From the NCBI GenBank assembly GCA_002403335.1, contig DHHO01000023.1, forward strand, positions 1 to 37,160: a DNA stretch of 37,160 bases. The letters run 5' to 3'. Positions within the stretch are counted from its first letter, which is position 1. The number at the start of each line of letters is the position of its first letter. This DNA is from Caldiserica bacterium UBA4770. Its GTDB lineage: Bacteria; Caldisericota; Caldisericia; Caldisericales; Caldisericaceae. Under the pieces are notes generated by a model. That model did no database searches and was not told the origin of the DNA. It saw only the letters and a list, made by a program, of their open reading frames with translations. Shown one piece after another: positions 14,845 through 21,502 of this stretch. The position numbers and the translations under genes were made by a program.

Positions 14845-15329
14845 GTCTTCCCCCTTAATTTTAGTTCAATTTTATGTTTTACATATTCAGGGACAAACTT
14901 GGAAACATCCCCTCCATGTATTGCAACCTCCCTGACAATACTTGAACTCAGGAAGAGGTGCTCATGCTTTCCGGGAAGAAAAACTGTAACAATCTCGGAG
15001 TCGAGCTCGCTATTAGTAAGAGCCATTTGAAGCTCGTAATCAAAATCTGATACCGCCCTCAATCCTCTCAGGATAAATTTTATTCCTCCCATTTCCATTC
15101 TTTTTACAAGAAGCCCTGTAAGTGGTTCTACGGAAACATTATCAAAATCTTTTACAATATAACTTACAGTTGAAACTCTTTCTTCGAGGGTAAACAATGT
15201 ATTTTTCTCGGCTCTTTCAGCAATGCAAATGACAATTTCATCGAATATTTTACACCCCATTTCTAAAATATCGAGGTGCCCGTATGTTATGGGATCAAAA
15301 GTTCCCGGGTACACTGCAACTTTATTCAT
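14835..15329 (-). CDS. coaD: Phosphopantetheine adenylyltransferase
   Basis: CoaD transfers AMP from ATP to 4'-phosphopantetheine, the penultimate step of CoA synthesis. The 164-aa protein starts AVYPGTFDPITYGHLDIL, with the nucleotidylyl-transferase T/HxGH motif (TYGH, His18). It also has the second family block LSSSIVREVAIHGGD containing the ISSS-x-x-R signature. No ribosome binding site precedes the ATG; instead a TATACT -10 ends 6 nt before it, predicting a leaderless mRNA. It is divergent from the PASTA lipoprotein gene and shares a palindromic -35 with it. Confidence 0.95.
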   Translation of the reverse strand: MNKVAVYPGTFDPITYGHLDILEMGCKIFDEIVICIAERAEKNTLFTLEERVSTVSYIVKDFDNVSVEPLTGLLVKRMEMGGIKFILRGLRAVSDFDYELQMALTNSELDSEIVTVFLPGKHEHLFLSSSIVREVAIHGGDVSKFVPEYVKHKIELKLRGKTCL

Positions 15330-15335
15330 ATATAA

Positions 15336-15363
15336 AGTATATAAGAAATATAGCCTGTTGCAA
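15336..15363 (-). promoter_or_regulatory. coaD promoter, leaderless
   Basis: On the minus strand TTGCAA (15363-15358), a 16-nt spacer and TATACT (15341-15336) end 6 nt before the coaD ATG, so transcription should begin at or next to the start codon. TTGCAA is self-complementary and also serves the opposite promoter. Confidence 0.5.
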
Positions 15364-15385
15364 ATAATTGATAAAATATTAAAAT
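15358..15385 (+). promoter_or_regulatory. PASTA-rpe promoter, leaderless
   Basis: TTGCAA (15358-15363), a 16-nt spacer and TAAAAT (15380-15385) end 6 nt before the ATG at 15392, with no ribosome binding site. The geometry mirrors the coaD promoter exactly. Confidence 0.5.
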
Positions 15386-15391
15386 ATATTT

Positions 15392-16078
15392 ATGCAGAGT
15401 ATAAAAAAATTGGTGGTGATTCCTTTAGTTTTATTTATCTTTTTGTCAGGGTGTACATCAGCAGGGAGCAGTGAATCAGTTGTTGTGCCTTCTATTGTTG
15501 GACTTAAGGTGAGCAAGGCTCAGGAAATAATATTAGAAAAAAATCTTATTCTACAGGTTGTTGATTCTCAATACAGTGATACAGTTCCTATTGATTGTAT
15601 CATCTCTCAAAATCCTGCACCAGATACGAGTGTAAAGACAGGAAGCATTATCACTGCAATTATTAGTAATGGTTCCTCGAAGATCATTGTGCCAGATATT
15701 ACTGGAAGCACAATTGAAGATGCAAAAACTATTCTTTCCAAAAATAGCCTTTATATAAGTGGTATCGAAGAAGTGGAAAGCGATATTGCGGTGGGGACTA
15801 TTTTATTTCAAGAGCCAGAGTCAGGAACAGCGATCTCTCCAAACGCAGGTATCAAAATAAAGGTAAGCATAGGTACATTTATTTTAGTGCCCGATCTTAC
15901 GGGAAAACCTCTTGAAGAGGCAAAACAGATTATTCTCACAAGCGGGCTTGTCCTCTATAAAGTTGAATCAATATCATTCGAATATAGTGTGCCTACTGGT
16001 ACAGTCTTGTACCAGTATCCGATGCCGGGATCTAAGGTTAAACAGGGGACGCAAATAACATTGAAGGTGTCTAAATGA
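15392..16078 (+). CDS. Lipoprotein with three PASTA repeats
   Basis: A 228-aa secreted lipoprotein: a basic start, a hydrophobic segment (residues 7-18) and lipobox L-S-G-C with Cys21. Three PASTA repeats follow, at about 31-93, 99-160 and 166-227 (VPSIVGLKVSKAQEII, VPDITGSTIEDAKTIL, VPDLTGKPLEEAKQII). PASTA repeats bind muropeptides or lipid II in Ser/Thr kinases and PBPs, but this protein has no kinase or transpeptidase domain. It overlaps rpe by 4 nt (ATGA). In Gram-positive genomes rpe follows a PASTA kinase gene and rsgA; here both are missing, which suggests a remnant or a specialised stand-alone sensor. Confidence 0.88.
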   Translation: MQSIKKLVVIPLVLFIFLSGCTSAGSSESVVVPSIVGLKVSKAQEIILEKNLILQVVDSQYSDTVPIDCIISQNPAPDTSVKTGSIITAIISNGSSKIIVPDITGSTIEDAKTILSKNSLYISGIEEVESDIAVGTILFQEPESGTAISPNAGIKIKVSIGTFILVPDLTGKPLEEAKQIILTSGLVLYKVESISFEYSVPTGTVLYQYPMPGSKVKQGTQITLKVSK

Positions 16079-16731
16079 ATTTTGTTGTTGCTCCCTCGAT
16101 TCTTGCAAGTGATCTTTCAAATACAACCACAGCGATCAGAAAGATTGAAAGTATTGAAAATGCGTGGGTTCACCTTGATATTATGGATGGCTGTTTTGTA
16201 CCAATGATTACATTTGGGTCCTCTTTTGTAAGAGACCTTAGAAAGACTACGAATCTTATATTTGATGTTCATCTTATGGTGAACTCATTGGAAAAACAGA
16301 TTGAGCTTTTCACTGATGCAGGGGCCGATTATATTACTTTTCATATTGAAGCCACGAATTTCCCATTCAGATTGATAAAGAAAATTAAAGACGCCGGTAA
16401 GAAGGCTGGTATATCGGTTAATCCTTCCACCCCTCTTCTTTTTATTGAGCCCCTTCTATCATCAATTGATTTACTCCTTCTTATGGGTGTTGAGCCAGGA
16501 TACGCGGGGCAGGAGTTTATAGACATTTCCTTGCATAAAATCAGAGAGGCAACATCTCTGAGAGAGAAAAATAAGGTGAATGTACTCATTTCTGTGGATG
16601 GGGGCATTAATAATAAAACTGCGCTGAATGCACTTGAAGCAGGAGCAGATATACTTGTAATGGGAAGTTATTTTTTTAGCAATTCCTTCGAAAGTGTCAA
16701 AGAGTTTCTAAGTACCCTCAGAAGTAAATAA
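16075..16731 (+). CDS. rpe: Ribulose-phosphate 3-epimerase
   Basis: A 218-aa TIM-barrel enzyme interconverting ribulose-5-phosphate and xylulose-5-phosphate in the pentose phosphate pathway. Metal-binding residues are visible: VAPSILASDLSN, HLDIMDGCFVPMITFG, DVHLMV (His) and VSVDGGIN-type ISVDGGIN with the catalytic Asp. The phosphate-binding loop is GADILVMGSYFF. It is translationally coupled to the PASTA lipoprotein by an ATGA overlap. No terminator is obvious in the 200-nt convergent gap that follows. Confidence 0.95.
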   Translation: MNFVVAPSILASDLSNTTTAIRKIESIENAWVHLDIMDGCFVPMITFGSSFVRDLRKTTNLIFDVHLMVNSLEKQIELFTDAGADYITFHIEATNFPFRLIKKIKDAGKKAGISVNPSTPLLFIEPLLSSIDLLLLMGVEPGYAGQEFIDISLHKIREATSLREKNKVNVLISVDGGINNKTALNALEAGADILVMGSYFFSNSFESVKEFLSTLRSK

Positions 16732-16931
16732 GTTTCCTACTCTGGCATTTTTATTAGTGAAGGGATCTATGAAGCATAAATTGACGTGAAGCCCTTCTGC
16801 TTATTTAACAGAGAAATTAAAAAGATTCTCCTGGAGGGAAGATAACAAAAAAGATTTATTTTGCTATTTTAGTAAACCTCATAATGAAGGTTAAAGATTA
16901 GACAGGTTTCTTAAAAATCAGTGTTTTTGCA
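16732..16931. other. Convergent gap between rpe and trxA, no gene seen
   Basis: Only weak inverted repeats were found: AAGCA/TGCTT around 16771-16803 and AACCT/AGGTT around 16875-16892. None has a GC-rich stem plus U tract, so no terminator is called. Confidence 0.4.
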
Positions 16932-17255
16932 TTAAGGTTTAATATCTAAGATTTGTCTTATTTTATTTTCAATGATATAAGCAGGAACTGCTCCAACAAT
17001 TCGATCTGCCAGCACTCCATTTATGAAGAAACACAGGGTTGGTATGCTCATAATATTGTATTGCACAGCGATATCCTGATTTTCGTCCACATTAACCCTC
17101 ACTATTTTAACCTTCCCTTCATACTTTTTTTCGAGATTCAGTATCGTGTTTTCTATCATTCTACAGGGTATGCACCACTCCGCCCAAAAATCAACAATCA
17201 CTGGAAGCGCGGAATCTAAAACTTCTTCTTTAAAATTTGAACTATTTACTTCCAT
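16932..17255 (-). CDS. Thioredoxin-like protein with a CIPC active site
   Basis: A 107-aa cytoplasmic thioredoxin fold without signal peptide. The active site reads WAEWCIPCRM, Cys-Ile-Pro-Cys rather than the classical Cys-Gly-Pro-Cys, and the cis-proline loop is MSIPTLCFF. Domain length and overall pattern (VDFWAEW, VNVDENQDIA, IVGAVP) are otherwise thioredoxin. GGAGTG lies 8 nt before the ATG. The gene starts 7 nt after a TlpA-like lipoprotein gene, with which it is co-transcribed; the two share the CIPC motif, so they may form a redox relay. No thioredoxin reductase is in the window. Confidence 0.88.
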   Translation of the reverse strand: MEVNSSNFKEEVLDSALPVIVDFWAEWCIPCRMIENTILNLEKKYEGKVKIVRVNVDENQDIAVQYNIMSIPTLCFFINGVLADRIVGAVPAYIIENKIRQILDIKP

Positions 17256-17262
17256 CTTTTTT

Positions 17263-17790
17263 TCACTCCTTGAGTAATTTTTCTATTTCGGTTTTTAAAA
17301 TATTTTTCATCTCCGGGTCATATCCTATAATTGTTTTTGAAATACGCCCTTCCTTGTTTATAACAAAAATTCTTGGGATGCCTGTTACTCCATATTTTGC
17401 AGCAACTTTATTATCTTTATCCTGCACAATTAGATATTTCATTCCATTTTTCTGGACAAATTGCTGGACCTCCTCCTGAGTTGCCCTTTCAAAGGTATCT
17501 ATCCCGAGAACAATAAGGTTAGTTCCCTGAAATTCTTCATAGATTGCTTCTATGTGAGGTATAGTCATTTCGCACGGAATACACCAGGTTGCCCAGAAAT
17601 CAAGAATTACAACATATCCTCTAAGATCTGATAATTTAACAGTGGTACCTTTTTTGTCTTTCCATGAAAAATCAGGAGCAACTCCCGACTCAGTGGGGGG
17701 GGTGCTCTGAGTACTACTACACGAAGAGCCTATAACAAGCAAGGCTGTTAAAAGAAAACTGATTGACATTTTTACTAATCTATTCTTCAT
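17263..17790 (-). CDS. TlpA/ResA-like extracytoplasmic thiol-disulfide oxidoreductase (lipoprotein)
   Basis: A 175-aa lipoprotein: basic N-terminus, hydrophobic segment and lipobox I-G-S-S-C with Cys24, followed by a Ser/Thr/Pro-rich linker. The AhpC/TSA-type thioredoxin domain spans about residues 38-172 (APDFSWKDKKGTTVKLSDLR). The active site is WATWCIPCEM and the cis-Pro loop is VTGIPRIFVI. Such proteins reduce disulfides outside the membrane, for example in cytochrome c maturation; no such substrates are encoded here. A clear promoter and GGGAG precede it, and trxA follows. Confidence 0.88.
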   Translation of the reverse strand: MKNRLVKMSISFLLTALLVIGSSCSSTQSTPPTESGVAPDFSWKDKKGTTVKLSDLRGYVVILDFWATWCIPCEMTIPHIEAIYEEFQGTNLIVLGIDTFERATQEEVQQFVQKNGMKYLIVQDKDNKVAAKYGVTGIPRIFVINKEGRISKTIIGYDPEMKNILKTEIEKLLKE

Positions 17791-17811
17791 TGCCTGTCTC
17801 CCTTTTTCGTA

Positions 17812-17839
17812 ATTATAAGAAATTTCGTATTAAAGTCAA
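17812..17839 (-). promoter_or_regulatory. Promoter of the tlpA-like/trxA operon
   Basis: On the minus strand TTGACT (17839-17834), a 16-nt spacer and TATAAT (17817-17812) lie 22 nt upstream of the ATG, with GGGAG as ribosome binding site. Confidence 0.65.
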
Positions 17840-17849
17840 TGTAACATTT

Positions 17850-19664
17850 TTACTTTCTATATTCTGAAATCTCTGCAATAAGCAAAGGAAAAAGATTTTT
17901 ATGTGAGGCGAATCTATATTCATAGTATTCTTTTAAGATCTTCTCGAGTTCCTCGTATTTACCTTTTCTTATAGCAAATTCAATAGTCGTTTCAGATTCT
18001 TTATGGTCAGGACCAATAAGAGAGATGATCAATTCTGATATATTAGGCCTCCTTTTCTTTCTTGAGAGGTTAGAGAGGAAAACGAGGACGATAAAAACTG
18101 GAATCAAAAGAAGGAATGTCATGTTTTCCTTTACCTTGTTAAAAATATCTAGAACCCATGTCCCGGTAAAGTGAATTGTATCCCTGATTTGTGCAAGAAA
18201 TTCGATCTGGCTAGAAAAATTATACGTAACCACATTTCTGTACCACCCCATTCTTATACTGTCTATAATGAGAGAAAACATGCTCGTAGATTCATGAGGA
18301 ATAGAAGGAGTCGGGTCAACCCTGAGCCACCTTCCCCCTAAGTAAACTTCCGCCCAGGTGTGTGCATTTTTTGCCCGGATAATGTAATAACTCCCGGTAG
18401 GGTTCCATTCGCTTGTAATAAAACCTGAAACAAGCCTTGCAGGAAGGCCCGAAATCTGGGACATGATAACAAATGCGCTTGCAAAATGCTCGCAGTAACC
18501 TGCTCCATTCTTCATAACAAAATCTTCTATAGATGAATATGTCGGGGTAAGTGAATATGTATTATTTTGCCTGAGAAAGTTTACAAGGGTATTTACAATG
18601 TCGGTATCGCTCTTACCTTTTGTAAGTGTGTTTGAAAAATCATAGAATGCGTCGGAGACTTCTGGTTTCTTTATATCCGGAGGGTTACCAGCATTGGATT
18701 GATTTATATCGCTATATGTATCATATTTGATTGTTCTTCCAAATGGGAGTTCTGTAAAAAAATCTCCAAATTCATCTTCCCTTAGAGAGATAAAATCTCC
18801 TTTAACACCCGTGAGCCTATCGATGCCGAAAATTACTGTAGTTCCTGTTGGCTCAAGGTAAACAGTTCCTTTAAAATGTCCATCCTGTTTTCCAAATATT
18901 CCTTGTGCATCGGCTGTAATTCTTTTAAATTTGTAACTCTTTACCCATTCTCTACCATTGAAGTAGTCATACTTTAATCCTGAAATATAGATTGGGGTTT
19001 CTAAATTTCTCTCAATTTCAATTCTCATTACAACGGTGTTTTCGACAGAGACGGGGGCATCAGAGATGACAATTTCTTCACTGAAACCAGATTTTGTATT
19101 TTTAAATAAAGGATTACCATAAATATAGCCAAAAGAGACTCTGGGGATGCATAGAAAAATAACAAAAGTAAATACAAATGCAATTGCACCAAATAAGAGA
19201 ACTACCTTTAAAAGGCCTTTTGTATCTATAGAATCTGATGTATTTGATTGGGCAAGTACAAGCATTAACCCTCCTGTTATGAATATCCCAAATAGCAGAA
19301 TTCCAAACCATACAGATATGGTAGAAACGGATGAGAGAAGGATAATAAGTAATGATACAATAAAGATTTGGTAATAATCGCTTTTTTCCTTTTTAAGTAT
19401 TAACTTTGTAAAAAGTATTACAACAATAAGAGTAGAAAGCGTATAAAACAGGTCGCCCATGAGAAACAATGAGGATATGAAGTAAAGAAAGGGAATGCTT
19501 TCAATAATCCTTATAGTTACTCTGCCTTTAACCTTTTCTGCAATAAAGTAAAAGGGTACAAGCAGAAAGAGGAAATATATAAATCTTGGGTCTGCAAGAG
19601 TCATAAATAGGAGGCTAAAAAGGGCGAAAATAAATGTTATATTGAGTTTCAGATTATTTCTCAT
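17850..19664 (-). CDS. Membrane-anchored transglutaminase-like protein (TgpA type)
   Basis: A 604-aa protein with five or six hydrophobic segments in residues 7-175, an extracytoplasmic transglutaminase-core domain, one further membrane helix near 518-533 and a cytoplasmic tail. The catalytic triad is visible: Cys391 in GAGYCEHFASAF, His435 in AKNAHTWAEVYL and Asp450 in LRVDPTPS. It is the last gene of a MoxR-DUF58-transglutaminase set, a widely conserved trio in which MoxR ATPases act as chaperones for the partners. Its start overlaps the DUF58 gene by 11 nt. The physiological substrate of TgpA-type proteins is not well known. Confidence 0.88.
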   Translation of the reverse strand: MRNNLKLNITFIFALFSLLFMTLADPRFIYFLFLLVPFYFIAEKVKGRVTIRIIESIPFLYFISSLFLMGDLFYTLSTLIVVILFTKLILKKEKSDYYQIFIVSLLIILLSSVSTISVWFGILLFGIFITGGLMLVLAQSNTSDSIDTKGLLKVVLLFGAIAFVFTFVIFLCIPRVSFGYIYGNPLFKNTKSGFSEEIVISDAPVSVENTVVMRIEIERNLETPIYISGLKYDYFNGREWVKSYKFKRITADAQGIFGKQDGHFKGTVYLEPTGTTVIFGIDRLTGVKGDFISLREDEFGDFFTELPFGRTIKYDTYSDINQSNAGNPPDIKKPEVSDAFYDFSNTLTKGKSDTDIVNTLVNFLRQNNTYSLTPTYSSIEDFVMKNGAGYCEHFASAFVIMSQISGLPARLVSGFITSEWNPTGSYYIIRAKNAHTWAEVYLGGRWLRVDPTPSIPHESTSMFSLIIDSIRMGWYRNVVTYNFSSQIEFLAQIRDTIHFTGTWVLDIFNKVKENMTFLLLIPVFIVLVFLSNLSRKKRRPNISELIISLIGPDHKESETTIEFAIRKGKYEELEKILKEYYEYRFASHKNLFPLLIAEISEYRK

Positions 19665-20622
19665 ATAATATGTCCAGATAAGATATTGAATCCCTCGGTC
19701 GTTTTAGAGGGATATGGTCCGATATTTCTATCGTTGCAAGGTATGTTAGTATATTAATAAGATGTGAATAGGATGCAGAAAACGGGAACTCCTCCACGGA
19801 AATCAATCTTACCTCTATACCATTTTTTATAAGTTCGAAGGACATAGATGCAATCTTTGAGACGGCGTCTTCAAATTCATCGGCATTCCCATAAAGAAAG
19901 GAAGAATTATCAAGAAACAGAGTCACTCTTCCCTGTCTTCTCTCTTCCCCTTCTATAATTTTTATCTTTCCATATTTTGCACTCAATTTCCATGAAATCT
20001 TTCTCAGGTCTGTCCCCTCTTTGTAATCTTTGATAGAGAAGAATTCGTCACCATTTCCAGGCCTGTTAAATGAATCTTCCTCTCCTGATTCATGAGTAAC
20101 TTCTAAAGACAGCTCTTTTATGAAAGGGAAAACGAGTACCTCGCCTTCTAATGACAATGGGATGCTTACTTTTACAAAGTCGAAGGGAAAAGGTGACTCA
20201 AGTTTCATATTTACAATTTTTACGTTTCCTCTCATAGGAAAGATAACTTCTTTCGAGAAAATCTTTTCCTCCTTAGCCATAATAGAGGGAATAAAAATTG
20301 TGAAATGACTGCTTTGTACATTGAAAAGAAATTTCGGTAACCCTGAATTGTTACTTACTCTTACTGTAATTCTTGCAGGCTTTTTTGCAAAGATCATTTC
20401 TCCTGGTTCTATCTCTACTTCGATACCCTTCAGGTTATAGTAGGAAAGGAGTCCTGAAAAGATAAAAAAAGAAAGCATCATGCTTGCCGATAGATATACA
20501 AGGTTATTCCCTGAATTTATAGCAACAATACCTGTGATAAATGCGAGAAATAAGAAAAGGGTCCCGCTTCTTGTAATCTTTGCTTTTCTAAACGGGTGCT
20601 TTGATATTCTGAATGATTTCAC
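19654..20622 (-). CDS. DUF58 family membrane protein
   Basis: About 322 aa with two membrane segments near the N-terminus (GTLFLFLAFITGIVAI and VYLSASMMLSFFIFSGLL). The DUF58 core follows, GDEFFSIKDYKEGTDLRKIS, with the conserved R-x-I-x-W pattern, then a von Willebrand A-like region (VTLFLDNSSF). I place the start at GTG 20622, 35 nt inside the end of moxR. An in-frame TTG at 20685 would give 343 aa but has no ribosome binding site and a 98-nt overlap. It lies between moxR and the transglutaminase gene, the standard order for this trio. Confidence 0.8.
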   Translation of the reverse strand: MKSFRISKHPFRKAKITRSGTLFLFLAFITGIVAINSGNNLVYLSASMMLSFFIFSGLLSYYNLKGIEVEIEPGEMIFAKKPARITVRVSNNSGLPKFLFNVQSSHFTIFIPSIMAKEEKIFSKEVIFPMRGNVKIVNMKLESPFPFDFVKVSIPLSLEGEVLVFPFIKELSLEVTHESGEEDSFNRPGNGDEFFSIKDYKEGTDLRKISWKLSAKYGKIKIIEGEERRQGRVTLFLDNSSFLYGNADEFEDAVSKIASMSFELIKNGIEVRLISVEEFPFSASYSHLINILTYLATIEISDHIPLKRPRDSISYLDILYEK

Positions 20623-21502
20623 TGATAATATCTTCTTTGAATTTAATGTTTCTATCCTTTGCGATAACTCTGTGAGATAGGACAAATGGTGCTATTATCT
20701 TTACGTCCTCGGGGATAACAAAAGTTCTTCCCTTAATGAATGCATAGGACTTGACAGCTTTTAAGAATTCAATACTTCCTCTGGTACTAACGCCAAATGA
20801 AAGAAACCTCGATTCCCTCGTTTTCTGGACAATATTCATCATATAGTCAACAACGCTTTCTTCAGCATAAATCTTATTAGAAGCCTCAATAAGTTGGTCG
20901 ATATCTGTGTGTGTCAGGACACTTTCTATTGTCTTGGCTCCATGGGTGACTCCTGCCTTCATGAGGTCCTTTTCTATATCCTCGGGGGGATATCCCATTC
21001 TTAGTGATAGCATAAACCTATCAAGTTCGCTTTCAGGTAGTGGATATGTCCCTGCAAATTCTATAGGGTTTTCAGTAGCAATAACCATAAAGATGTGGGG
21101 AAGTTTATATGTGAAATTGTCCACAGAAACAGTTCTTTCGCTCATTGCCTCAAGGAGAGCTGATTGAGTTTTTGGGGAAGCTCTGTTGATTTCGTCTGCA
21201 AGAACAATATTCGAAAATATGGGGCCATTTCTGAATTCAAAATTATTTGAGTTGCGATTAAATATATTTACTCCTATAATATCGGAAGGCAGCAAGTCTG
21301 AAGTAAACTGGATTCTTGAGAACTTTAGGTCTATAGAGCGGGCAATCGCTTCGGCAAGGGTTGATTTTCCTACGCCGGGTATATCCATGAAAAGCAGGTG
21401 TCCTCCACTCAAAAGAGGGACAAGTGAAAGTTCTATAACTTCTCTTTTTCCTTTTATTGCCTTTTCGATATTTTTAATAAGCTTTTCGATTTTTACTTCC
21501 AT
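20588..21502 (-). CDS. MoxR-family AAA+ ATPase
   Basis: A 304-aa chaperone-type AAA+ ATPase. Walker A is MDIPGVGKST, Walker B is NIVLADEINRASPKTQSALL, sensor 1 lies in VIATENPIEFAGTYPLPESE, and the lid domain closes the protein (FVLSHRVIAKD). Members of this family act on VWA/DUF58 partners, and here the DUF58 and transglutaminase genes follow with overlaps. Its start lies inside the 3' end of the CCA/poly(A) polymerase gene (29-nt overlap), so expression is probably coupled to that gene. Confidence 0.93.
   Translation of the reverse strand: MEVKIEKLIKNIEKAIKGKREVIELSLVPLLSGGHLLFMDIPGVGKSTLAEAIARSIDLKFSRIQFTSDLLPSDIIGVNIFNRNSNNFEFRNGPIFSNIVLADEINRASPKTQSALLEAMSERTVSVDNFTYKLPHIFMVIATENPIEFAGTYPLPESELDRFMLSLRMGYPPEDIEKDLMKAGVTHGAKTIESVLTHTDIDQLIEASNKIYAEESVVDYMMNIVQKTRESRFLSFGVSTRGSIEFLKAVKSYAFIKGRTFVIPEDVKIIAPFVLSHRVIAKDRNIKFKEDIISEIIQNIKAPV

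Noticed and set aside
20623..20685. DUF58 start at TTG 20685
   Set aside because: It needs a 98-nt overlap with moxR and lacks a ribosome binding site; GTG 20622 gives the usual N-terminal length.
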